Positions 52,224-60,683 of a DNA stretch of 64,000 nucleotides are shown here, piece after piece. The stretch comes from Terriglobia bacterium (GTDB lineage: Bacteria > Acidobacteriota > Terriglobia > Bryobacterales > UBA6623). The number at the start of each line of letters is the position of its first letter. Position 1 is the first letter of the stretch. A program made the translations under genes and the position numbers. The stretch covers positions 1-64,000 of the forward strand of contig VXMF01000056.1 in NCBI GenBank assembly GCA_009841225.1. Reading direction: 5' to 3'. A model generated the notes under the pieces. That model did no database searches. It saw only the letters and a list, made by a program, of their open reading frames with translations, and had not been told where the DNA came from.

Positions 52224-55200
52224 CTACGGCAGATCTGCGCCGTATGCGCCGTTGATATTCCCCATGCTGTACCTGCCGAGCAAGCCCAGCGGGCCTTCTG
52301 CCGAAGATCCCACGAATGCTCCTTGGTGGTTGGTAATGCTCAAGGTGCCCGGGGTCACGCTGCGGTCCACGTAGTTGACGCTCACACTTCCAGATGTCTC
52401 CGCAAAGTCGACCAAGTCGTCATCTGCTGCAACCACCATCGCCACCGCGGGGAAGACGAGTTCCCGCACATCCTCGTCTGCATTCACGTAGAGGTCGCCG
52501 TTGGCATTCTGTAGATTGCTGATCACCGTCTGGACCTGAGCGCCAATGGCGAGGTCTGTGCCGCCGGAATCTTGGAGTGCGTTCCACTCGACTCGCACGT
52601 CGACTTCGCCCTCGTAGCCTACGTTGCCTACGAACGCGACTGTCCTGCCTTGGTAATTCGCAGTGGCACCAGCCGGGTAGTTCGGCGAATTCCGCGAGGT
52701 GATCTTGGACGCGGACAGCGGGCTGTAAGCGAACGTGTCCATCTCTGCGTTATCCCAGCCGCCACTACGTTGCGCATCGCGGCTCCGCCTGACACGCCAA
52801 GCGCCGAAGCGCGTGTAGTCCGTAGTCCCGAACCAAGTCTTCACCTGCGAGTCCTTCTCCCCGAAGATATCGCCCGAACCCCTCGTCACGAAGGGCTGGT
52901 TGTTGTCCTCCCTCACGAAGAATCCGTCCTCGTCCGGATCCAGCGCCTCTTCCAAGTTGCTGGCACTGGACAGCGCGAGCAGGATATTGTCGATCTTGGA
53001 CAGAGCGGTGTCCTTGTCGTAGCCTCCTCGTACGCTATGCGGTAGCCTTTCGGTGAAATCTGTGCCATCAGTACCTGGGTCTACGTGGGCTCGGTCCGGT
53101 TGGAACACGTACTCCAGCAGGGTCTGCTGCACCTCATGCCACAGGTCCCTCTGCTCATCCGGCACCAAGTCCGCGCTGATCAGAGTCGCCAGAGATTCGC
53201 GTAGCTGCTCGATCCTCGCCTTCGCCAAGGCGCGGTAGATGGCGCCGTTAGTGTTGTGCTCGGCAAACTCCTTGGCCTTCAGTGCAGTCAAGGCGATGTC
53301 GTAGGTCCGCGTCGCATCGTCCGTGGTCGTGTTGTCCTCGCTCCCATCGTCGAGACGGCCCCATGTCCATGTGGGATCGTTCAAGGTCGCCCCGGTGTTT
53401 ACATCTCCACCGGCCTCCCAGCCGTACTTGGCAACTGTGATCTTGAGCATGCCGCTGCTCAGTTCGGTCTTGACGTAGTTGTTGGTATTGCCGTCATTTA
53501 AGTCAGCAGGTGCCGCTGACAGTAGCTTGGCCTCGATCGTAGTCACCTCGTCATCCGGCGTTGGCCGACCGACGGAGTCGTCCTCTGTCCTCATCGCGCC
53601 GTAGCCTGCTGCAAGGTAGTCGTTGCTGTCCGGGTTCTCCCCGACCGACCACGTGCCGACCGCTTCGCTTCCGGCTTGGTTGCCGCTTCCTCCCAAGAGT
53701 CTTCCGCTGAACGTCGCATCGACGGACTGCGGAATCGGGCTTCCCGCTCGACGCGCGAAAGTAACGCTCGCTCCTTCGCTAACCACAGTGGGATCTGACA
53801 TGTCTCCACCCCAGACGCCGGCGTTAGTCATGGTCATTGTTGGCAGGACGATCGCCTCCACATCGCCGTACTGGTACTCCCAGGGGTCCCCACCGGCTGA
53901 CGTCAGGCCTGTGATCAGTCCGCTGACTTTGCTGGTGGTGAACCGGACTTGAATGTCAATGTCTCCTGAGAAATGTGTTCCGGCACCGGAGATTGCGAGC
54001 GTCTTGCCCATGTACCTCGCAGTTCCCGTGGTTGTCTGCACGTAACGCGCCCGGGCCGTCTCGGCGGTGGTGCCGAACCCGAATGCGCCCAGCTCGCCCT
54101 TGCTGCCCTGCTGACCGTCTGTGGTGGCATCGTTATCGAAGACATGCTGCGCATCCGAAGTAGCGTTGTCGCGCTCCTTCTTCATGATCGCCCCGTAGCG
54201 GGTATTCCCGAGCATCCCGTAGGACACCGACGCTTCCCATTTTGTGGCGTTGAAGATATCCGCCGCGGACTTGCCGTTCGTCGTCGCATTCTCAAGCACG
54301 CCGTCATCGGCTAGCGCAGTTCCGAGCAGATCCTCGGTTGACAATGCGGCGATCAGATCCTCGATTCGGCTCACTGCGTCGTCGTCGTCCGGTGAGACCG
54401 TGATTCCGGCGTCGCCGAATACAGCATCGAGCACCCCTTTGACATTCTTGCTGGCATTGCCGGTACCGGCGGTACCCCATTGTCGACTGACATGAAGGTC
54501 CCGGTCGGCTTCAGTTTCGAAGACCGCGAGCAAGGCTTGGATATTGGCCTTGATCCCCTCCAGCTCCTCTTTGGCAGCGGCCACGAAGTTGGCACCCATC
54601 TGCTCCGACATGCCGTCCGGCAGCAGGTTGTTGAACGAGTACAGGTCGCCGCCCACTTTCAGCGCCGTCTTGGCCTCGTTCACGTCCTCGGTGTCGTCCT
54701 CGTCCCCGGGAATCGTCGGCAGTGCGCCGAGGCCGACCGTCTTGAAGTCCGTGTCGCCGTCAATGGCGACGTTGTCCAGCCGCGTGCCCATTAGGACTCC
54801 GTCCATCATCGTCACGCGGTAGGTCCCCTGCGACGTATCGATGTCTCCCATTCCGCTGGCGGGCAGTGTGGTGCCGTCGACGTCATACATGTCATCGGCC
54901 TCGCGCGTCATGGCCACCAAGCCCGTACCCTCGATCATCATCGACTCGGGCTCGAAGCGTGCCGACCAGATGCCGTCGGTGTACCACAGCGTGTACGTGT
55001 TGCCGTTGTCCGACATCACCTCGGAGCCGACTCCGACTCCCTCAGAGCCCAGCCACCAGGACATGTCCTCGGCCCGCACCAGCTCCACCGAGCCCTGCGT
55101 GCCCAAGGCCACCGTCACCATCACCTTCTGGTACATGGCGCTCCACATGCCCTCGGAGTCCATCATCAGCGCGTACATGTTGCCGTTCGCCGCCGTGTAG

Positions 55201-55700
55201 ACCGTGCCGTCCTTGACTTCCATCTCGCCGATCCACCAGGTCATGTCCTCGGCCTGCTTCACGGTCACCGTGCCGCCGAGCGCGCCCAGCATCACTTCCT
55301 GCATGGCCGCAACGTGCATCACGCCGATCGGAATGCCGTCCGGCGACAGCACCGCCGCGTAGACGTTGCCGTTCGCGGCCGTCACTGTCGTGTCGGCCGT
55401 GATCATCACCCACTCGCCGTTGATCATCGCCGAGAAGGTCAGATCCTCGTTCCGGCGGACCTCGACCGTCGAGCCGGAGATCCCCAAGGGGATGCTCAGA
55501 GCCGGCGGCTGGACGTACTCGGCCATGAACGTGCCGTCATCGCTTATCGTGACGGTGTAGGCGTTGCCGTTCTCGGCGGTGACGCTACCGGCACGACTAG
55601 CACAAGTATTGGAAGGCTGGGTGCTGACGGCACTTAGCCTGTGAACGCTCGGGTGACCAGCTACGACGCGGTTTGTGCGCAAGCTACGTAAGCGGGCCAA
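52224..55700 (-). CDS. Silent cassette 5 of the surface lipoprotein family
   Basis: An open frame of 1158 codons; homology starts at 55580 (VTAENGNAYTVTI), and again only a TTG within the inverted remnant could start it. Repeats 3-6 are practically those of the expressed gene: about 370 bp matching 27613-27985 show no mismatch by eye. After repeat 6 it diverges fully (GDIDTSQGTYRVTMMDGVLM onward), with its own helical region and lobes (NTRYGAIMKKERD, FSGRLLGGSG), ending in LGLLGRYSMGNINGAYGADL. No leader or promoter. Confidence 0.75.
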   Translation of the reverse strand: MARLRSLRTNRVVAGHPSVHRLSAVSTQPSNTCASRAGSVTAENGNAYTVTISDDGTFMAEYVQPPALSIPLGISGSTVEVRRNEDLTFSAMINGEWVMITADTTVTAANGNVYAAVLSPDGIPIGVMHVAAMQEVMLGALGGTVTVKQAEDMTWWIGEMEVKDGTVYTAANGNMYALMMDSEGMWSAMYQKVMVTVALGTQGSVELVRAEDMSWWLGSEGVGVGSEVMSDNGNTYTLWYTDGIWSARFEPESMMIEGTGLVAMTREADDMYDVDGTTLPASGMGDIDTSQGTYRVTMMDGVLMGTRLDNVAIDGDTDFKTVGLGALPTIPGDEDDTEDVNEAKTALKVGGDLYSFNNLLPDGMSEQMGANFVAAAKEELEGIKANIQALLAVFETEADRDLHVSRQWGTAGTGNASKNVKGVLDAVFGDAGITVSPDDDDAVSRIEDLIAALSTEDLLGTALADDGVLENATTNGKSAADIFNATKWEASVSYGMLGNTRYGAIMKKERDNATSDAQHVFDNDATTDGQQGSKGELGAFGFGTTAETARARYVQTTTGTARYMGKTLAISGAGTHFSGDIDIQVRFTTSKVSGLITGLTSAGGDPWEYQYGDVEAIVLPTMTMTNAGVWGGDMSDPTVVSEGASVTFARRAGSPIPQSVDATFSGRLLGGSGNQAGSEAVGTWSVGENPDSNDYLAAGYGAMRTEDDSVGRPTPDDEVTTIEAKLLSAAPADLNDGNTNNYVKTELSSGMLKITVAKYGWEAGGDVNTGATLNDPTWTWGRLDDGSEDNTTTDDATRTYDIALTALKAKEFAEHNTNGAIYRALAKARIEQLRESLATLISADLVPDEQRDLWHEVQQTLLEYVFQPDRAHVDPGTDGTDFTERLPHSVRGGYDKDTALSKIDNILLALSSASNLEEALDPDEDGFFVREDNNQPFVTRGSGDIFGEKDSQVKTWFGTTDYTRFGAWRVRRSRDAQRSGGWDNAEMDTFAYSPLSASKITSRNSPNYPAGATANYQGRTVAFVGNVGYEGEVDVRVEWNALQDSGGTDLAIGAQVQTVISNLQNANGDLYVNADEDVRELVFPAVAMVVAADDDLVDFAETSGSVSVNYVDRSVTPGTLSITNHQGAFVGSSAEGPLGLLGRYSMGNINGAYGADLP

Positions 55701-55770
55701 GACAGCTAAGGCGGCCTCCGATCCGCCGAAGTTCGACTACTGGGGAGGGCAGTAAGCGGCTCCTCCTTAA
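55582..55770 (+). pseudogene. Decayed inverted 3'-end remnant abutting cassette 5
   Basis: Bases about 55620-55700 align with the family C-terminus remnant next to cassette 3 (CTTAGCCTGTGAACGCTCGG against TTCAGTCTTTGGACGTTGGG) but contain stop codons. The following stretch GGCGGCCTCCGATCCGCCG is common to both flanks. A weak copy of the terminator follows at 55742-55768. Confidence 0.6.
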
Positions 55771-55985
55771 TTCGCTCTAGTCCACAACAGAGCGTGGCTC
55801 TTGACCACTCTGATCGAAGCTAAGAGGCATGACAATCGACTCGGTGCTAACCCGATGGATGATCGGACTTGCGGGCGTGCTGCGAAAGCCGAGCCGCTCA
55901 TAGAGACGAGCTGTGGGAGTGCCGAGCCTGACCCTCAGGCTCACACACTCTTGAATTCGTGGGTACATTCGGTATGGTGAGATCG

Positions 55986-56174
55986 ATGAGCGCAGAACTG
56001 ATCGGCATCCTGAGCGTCGGTGTGGCACTGGCCGGACTGGTCTTGCGACTGTCGGCGGGGATTGATGGGATAGAGGATCGGCTAGCTAGCGTCGAGCAGC
56101 GCTTGGCGCGAGTCGAAGGGCTGTTAGAAGGACTTGGCCTATCGGGTCGAGTCGTTCCAGCTACGGGAGACTGA
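55986..56174 (+). CDS. Small membrane-anchored coiled-coil protein
   Basis: 62 residues: a membrane segment (AELIGILSVGVALAGLVLRL) then a helix IDGIEDRLASVEQRLARVEG and LLEGLGLSGR. It closely resembles the N-terminal part of the protein at 15639-16040. I chose ATG 55986 because similarity begins there. It lies between cassettes 5 and 6 on the plus strand. Function is unknown. Confidence 0.6.
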   Translation: MSAELIGILSVGVALAGLVLRLSAGIDGIEDRLASVEQRLARVEGLLEGLGLSGRVVPATGD

Positions 56175-56779
56175 GCACATCAGTGCAATTTCTGGTCCCA
56201 TGAGGGATCCCGTCAACAGTCATTCCACCAAGGCGGACCCCGCAGCCGCGGAGAGTCGTCTGGAAGAATTCTTCAAGATCCAGACCTGCCACAGATGACA
56301 GCTAGCGGATTGCAGACCTAGCTAAGATTCGCCGTTGCTCGAGACCATAGGGAGACGGTCAGGTTTGCCTTGGAAGAGCTACAAAACATCCCGTTGATGT
56401 TGCCTTCCTCTCCAGTCTTGCCAATGATCCGAACATATGCCACCTGACCATTGATAGGAACCATTTCCACGCTTTGCCCCAGAACAGCGAATTTCCAGCT
56501 TGCCTTTCTCGATAACAAGGGAAGTGGTCAAGCAGGACTCGTCCAATAACACTGACAAACGCGGTTTCACATTTCATCTGAGAACGCTAAGCAGCGAGTT
56601 TTCGTCATCGCCGCAAGCGACGATCCCGGCCGGAATGGTGCTTCCCCTTCCCAGACTTTGCAAGACCATTTGGCGATCGAACTTCATTGTCAGAGTCAGA
56701 ATCGCTCACAAGAGTAAACTCCTCCGTTGATTCCCCTTCCTCTGTCCATTCTCCGAAACCAACCCAACAATACGAAAAA
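56175..56779. other. Intergenic, lower GC, possible gene debris
   Basis: About 600 bp, richer in A/T than the neighbours. On the minus strand two overlapping frames (about 56340-56570) give protein-like pieces such as EFAVLGQSVEMVPINGQVAY only if a frameshift is assumed, so a decayed gene is possible. No family recognised. Confidence 0.35.
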
Positions 56780-56803
56780 GGGGGAGCGGTTGCCCGCTCC
56801 CCC
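56780..56803 (-). terminator. Terminator of cassette 6
   Basis: GGGGGAGCGG and CCGCTCCCCC with loop TTGC, then TTTTTC on the minus strand, 33 bp after the cassette stop, the same distance as in the expressed gene. Confidence 0.87.
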
Positions 56804-56835
56804 TGGCAGGTTGATTCTGACGAATCTTGCCGAGT

Positions 56836-59800
56836 CTAGGGGACCTCGACGCCGAACGCACCGTAGATGTCCACACCGAGGTCGTCGGTATGACTCCCGT
56901 CGGGTGCAACACGACCGATCGTGTCGTCGGTCAATGTCCACGTTCCGATCGCGCCGAGCGGTCCGTCCACTCCCTGGCCCACGAACAGCGCCTTGACGCT
57001 GTTGGTGCCAGTTGCGTCGATGTCGGCCCCGGCGAGGGCGCGGCGGTACCGGACACCCGTGACGCTCGCTTCGCCGTAGGGGATGTTGCCGTCAGCATCC
57101 GCTGTGCCAGCTTCGCCGACGATCATGTTGTTGGAGAAATCTCCCTGTCCGCCCACGATGATGTTCATTGTGGGGAACACGATATCCATGACCTCGTTGC
57201 CTGCCGCGGTTGCTACCGTGACATCCGCGCTGCCGCCCTGCGACAGTGGATCGCCCACTGCGGACTGCAGGCCGCTGATCGTCAGCGCCATCGTGCCAAC
57301 CGTGGTACCCGCGTTCACGTCGGCGGGAGTCCCCCAGCTGACGTCCACGCTGGCGGTGCCGTAGAGGATCACCGTGTTCTGGAGCGCAATCGTCTCGCCC
57401 GTGTAGGTCGCGCTGCCGTCCTGCGGGAAGCTCAGGTTCTGCAGCGTGCCGACATTCGTCGAATCCAGCGGGCTGTAGGCATACGTGCCGGGTCCGCCGT
57501 GCGGTCCGCGAATTACGTTCGCCACATTGCCGTCGTTCCTCCGAGCGCTCGTCGTGCTCTCGCGCCGCCAGAAGCCGAAGCGCGTGTAGTCCGTCGTCCC
57601 CATGGCCGAGAACACCTTGTACTCCCGCTCGCCTCTCAGGTTGGCAATGGTCCGAGTGCTGACCTCGTTCCGCCTATCCGCGGCATCGTACATGCGGAAG
57701 TCTGCTTCATTCTCCCGTGCGTCCGTGGCGGGGTCGTCGGCCGTGCCGCTATCGTAGTGATCGAAGATCCCCGTTCCGTCCGGATCGAGGGCATCCTCCA
57801 ACTTGGCGTTGCTAGACAGCGCGTCCAAGGCGCGGTTGATCAGGTCAATCGCATCCGCTTCGGAATCCAGCGCGGTGTAGGCGTCGGTCAGCTTCAGCGG
57901 CAGCAGTCCGCCGAAGAAGTTGAACTGCACCGCGTCCTGCACTCTCACCCAAGCCATCTCCTCGGCAGTTTGCGTGTCGGCCGAGTTGAGGCCCTGCAGG
58001 GTTGACAGCAGGTCGCGCTCTCTCGTGAGTGTTGAGACAACGCCATCGATCCACTTCGGACCGTTCATCGCAATCTGCGCGCCGTTGTTCCCCGCTAGCG
58101 CCGCCAGGTCCCACTTGGCGGTGATCAGAGTCTCATCGGCAGCTTCGCCGAGCGCTTGGTAGGTCGGGGCAGTCGCGCCGTCGCGGCCGGCCCAGCCGTA
58201 CTTGCGCTGCTTCACCGTCAGCATCCCGTCCGCGATCGACACGCTGGTCAGGTTCTCCGCCGCGTTGGCTTCGACGTTCGTGAACAGCATCGCGGTCGCC
58301 GCCGAGCCGTCGTCTCCGGAAGGCACTGGCCGGGTCGCGTCCGCGACGTGCACCACGCCGAAGCCGCCCGTGATATAGCCCGAGCCATCCGGATCTCCGA
58401 CAGACCACGTGCCGTTGGCCTCGCTCCCCGCGTCAGCGCCCTGGCCCAGCAGGATGCCCTTGAAGGTATTCATTTGGTTGTTGACGGGCCGCAGCAGCCC
58501 CGAGTTGGCGGTGTAGAAGATCGCGGCGTTTTGGCCCGTGCGGTCGTCGGCGCCAGTGGTCCACGTGGCGTTCCTCAGCAGGTCCGCGTCGTCCAGCACG
58601 ATCCGGTCCACGTCCGCGAAGTTGTGCTGCCAAGGCAGCCCGTCGGCGTCCTCCAGCCCGCTCACCACGCCACTGACCGAGTTGGCCTTGAAGCGCACCT
58701 GGACATCCATCATGCCCGAGTAGGTATCGCCAGACGCGGTCACAGCCCGGGTCCCACCCGAGTAGCTGGCAATCCCCGTCAGCGAGACCGCTGCCGCGTC
58801 CGCGGACCGCAGGGTCTGCTGCATCGTCGAGTACGAGAACGCCCCGTACTCGCTCGTGCTCGCGCCGGCCTTGGCGTTTCCGGACGTCTTCCGCAGCGCC
58901 GTGCCGTAGCGCGTGCTGCCGGTCATGCCCATCGTCGCCGAAGCGCTCCACATTACGCGGTTGAACGCATCCGCCGCCGCGCCGGCGCCCAGCGCCTGGC
59001 TCTCGAACACCCCGTCGCCGTCCTCGGCCGTCGCCGCGACAAAAGCGTCCTCGCTCGACAGCGCGTCGAGGATGTCGTCGATTTCGTTGAGGATGTCCTC
59101 CTCCCGTGGCGGGGTCATCCTGACGGCCGAAGTGGGATCGGTTTCAGCATCGCTGTCGGTACCGAAGATGTTGTCCAGCGCCATTTCGAGCTTGGTCCAC
59201 TGGCCCCCGAGAATCCCGGTCTCCCCTTCAAGGTTGCTCGGCTTGGTGTCGAGGGCGAGCAGCGCGGCCACGTCGGCTCGGATCTTTTCGATCGCCTTCA
59301 CGGCCTCGGCCACGAAGTTCGCGCCCTCGTCGCTCGCCATGCCGCTGCCCAGCAGGTCTCCTATCGAGAACATGCCCTCGCCGTCGTCTTCGGTGCCCGT
59401 CGTGATAAGGTACGTCCCCGCCTCGTTGGCCACCGTATCGCCGTCGTTGGTGCTCAGTCTCGGAATGGGCAACATGTTGGTCACATAGTGGTCGGTGTCG
59501 GGGTCGATGGCCGCGTCAAACCGCGCTCCCATCAGCATCCCGTCTTCCATCCAAATGTGATACATGGCACCGTCCACGGTGACGTCGCCCACGCCAGTCT
59601 CGGGCAGGGTGCTGCCGTTGACGTCGTACATGTCATCGGCCTCGCGGGTCATGGCCACCAGGCCCGTGCCCTCGATCATCATCGACTCGGGCTCGAAGCG
59701 CGCTGTCCACACGCCGTCGGTGTACCACAGCGTGTACGTGTTGCCGTTGTCCGACATCACCTCGCTGCCTACGCCGACGCCCTCAGAGCCTAGCCACCAG

Positions 59801-60312
59801 GACATGTCCTCGGCCCGCACCAGCTCGATCGAGCCCTGCGTGCCCAGCGCCACCATTGCCGTCACCTTCACGTAGGTGGCGGTCCAATCGACGTGGTCGT
59901 CGTGCTCCATACTCGTCAGCACGTAGTCGTTGCCGTTCGCCGCCGTGTAGACCGTGCCGCTCTCGACGTGCATCTCGCCGATCCACCAGGTCATGTCCTC
60001 GGCCTGGGTCAGCGTCACCGTGCCGCCGAGCTCGCCCAGCATCACTTCCACCATCGCCGCCACGTGCATCACGCCGATCGGAACGCCCTCCGGCGACAGC
60101 ACCGCCGCGTAGACGTTGCCGTTCTCGGCCATCACTGTCGTGTCGGCCGTGATCATCATCCACTCGCCGTCAATCATCGCCGAGAAGGTAAGGTCTTCAT
60201 TCCGGCGGACTTGGACTGACGAGCCCGAAATCCCCAGAGGGATGCTCAGCGCCGGCGGCTGGACGTACTCGGCCGTGAACATGCCGTCGTCGCTGATCAT
60301 CACCGTGTACAT
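56836..60312 (-). CDS. Silent cassette 6, closest full-length sibling of the expressed lipoprotein
   Basis: An open frame of 1158 codons from MYTVMISDDG; homology begins at 60330, at T149 of the expressed protein. It resembles the expressed gene over its whole length, including both lobes and the ending DIYGAFGVEVP, and the 3' flank past the terminator. In repeat 4 it has a unique segment (NDYVLTSMEHDDHVDWTATY). Upstream the sequence changes abruptly to AT-rich DNA without leader, promoter or inverted remnant, unlike cassettes 3-5. It may be the form most recently exchanged with the expression site. Confidence 0.77.
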   Translation of the reverse strand: MYTVMISDDGMFTAEYVQPPALSIPLGISGSSVQVRRNEDLTFSAMIDGEWMMITADTTVMAENGNVYAAVLSPEGVPIGVMHVAAMVEVMLGELGGTVTLTQAEDMTWWIGEMHVESGTVYTAANGNDYVLTSMEHDDHVDWTATYVKVTAMVALGTQGSIELVRAEDMSWWLGSEGVGVGSEVMSDNGNTYTLWYTDGVWTARFEPESMMIEGTGLVAMTREADDMYDVNGSTLPETGVGDVTVDGAMYHIWMEDGMLMGARFDAAIDPDTDHYVTNMLPIPRLSTNDGDTVANEAGTYLITTGTEDDGEGMFSIGDLLGSGMASDEGANFVAEAVKAIEKIRADVAALLALDTKPSNLEGETGILGGQWTKLEMALDNIFGTDSDAETDPTSAVRMTPPREEDILNEIDDILDALSSEDAFVAATAEDGDGVFESQALGAGAAADAFNRVMWSASATMGMTGSTRYGTALRKTSGNAKAGASTSEYGAFSYSTMQQTLRSADAAAVSLTGIASYSGGTRAVTASGDTYSGMMDVQVRFKANSVSGVVSGLEDADGLPWQHNFADVDRIVLDDADLLRNATWTTGADDRTGQNAAIFYTANSGLLRPVNNQMNTFKGILLGQGADAGSEANGTWSVGDPDGSGYITGGFGVVHVADATRPVPSGDDGSAATAMLFTNVEANAAENLTSVSIADGMLTVKQRKYGWAGRDGATAPTYQALGEAADETLITAKWDLAALAGNNGAQIAMNGPKWIDGVVSTLTRERDLLSTLQGLNSADTQTAEEMAWVRVQDAVQFNFFGGLLPLKLTDAYTALDSEADAIDLINRALDALSSNAKLEDALDPDGTGIFDHYDSGTADDPATDARENEADFRMYDAADRRNEVSTRTIANLRGEREYKVFSAMGTTDYTRFGFWRRESTTSARRNDGNVANVIRGPHGGPGTYAYSPLDSTNVGTLQNLSFPQDGSATYTGETIALQNTVILYGTASVDVSWGTPADVNAGTTVGTMALTISGLQSAVGDPLSQGGSADVTVATAAGNEVMDIVFPTMNIIVGGQGDFSNNMIVGEAGTADADGNIPYGEASVTGVRYRRALAGADIDATGTNSVKALFVGQGVDGPLGAIGTWTLTDDTIGRVAPDGSHTDDLGVDIYGAFGVEVP

Positions 60313-60333
60313 GTTTCCGTTCTCGGCGGTAAC

Positions 60334-60683
60334 GGTGGATCTATGTTCGGCTGCAAGAAAACTATTTCTAAATATATAATGCTAAATTATTTACGAAATT
60401 CTCACAGTTCGAAGTCCATCACTGTGACATACAAAAAAGTGGTGACAAATCACTGCGTTATCTTCGAGTATCAGTGCCCCACTGCGTGCAGAACAGTGAC
60501 CTTCAACGGGACGCTCCCAGCATTCGCGACGGCTGTTGCAGTGGGCCGATCGGCGAATAGTCGGATTCTGCGGTTCATCCCGATGGCCACCGCTCACCCA
60601 GCCGGCCACGAATCTCTGTACGGCGGCATCGAAATATGCTCTCGCCGACTGCAGGGCCGAGCCCCTAACAGCGAGGCAATCGT
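60334..60683. other. AT-rich junction between cassette 6 and the integrase gene
   Basis: The first 150 bp (60340-60480) are strikingly AT-rich with runs such as AAATATATAATGCTAAATTA, unlike the rest of the window. It could be the integrase promoter, an attachment-site region, or foreign DNA. No gene and no tRNA seen. Confidence 0.45.

Noticed and set aside
56318..56577. Possible small gene on the minus strand
   Set aside because: Protein-like only if a frameshift is assumed; kept as possible debris in an intergenic note.
58156..59793. 545-codon plus-strand frame inside cassette 6
   Set aside because: Composition (His/Arg/Val-rich) is that of an antisense frame in high-GC DNA; similar shadows occur over every cassette.
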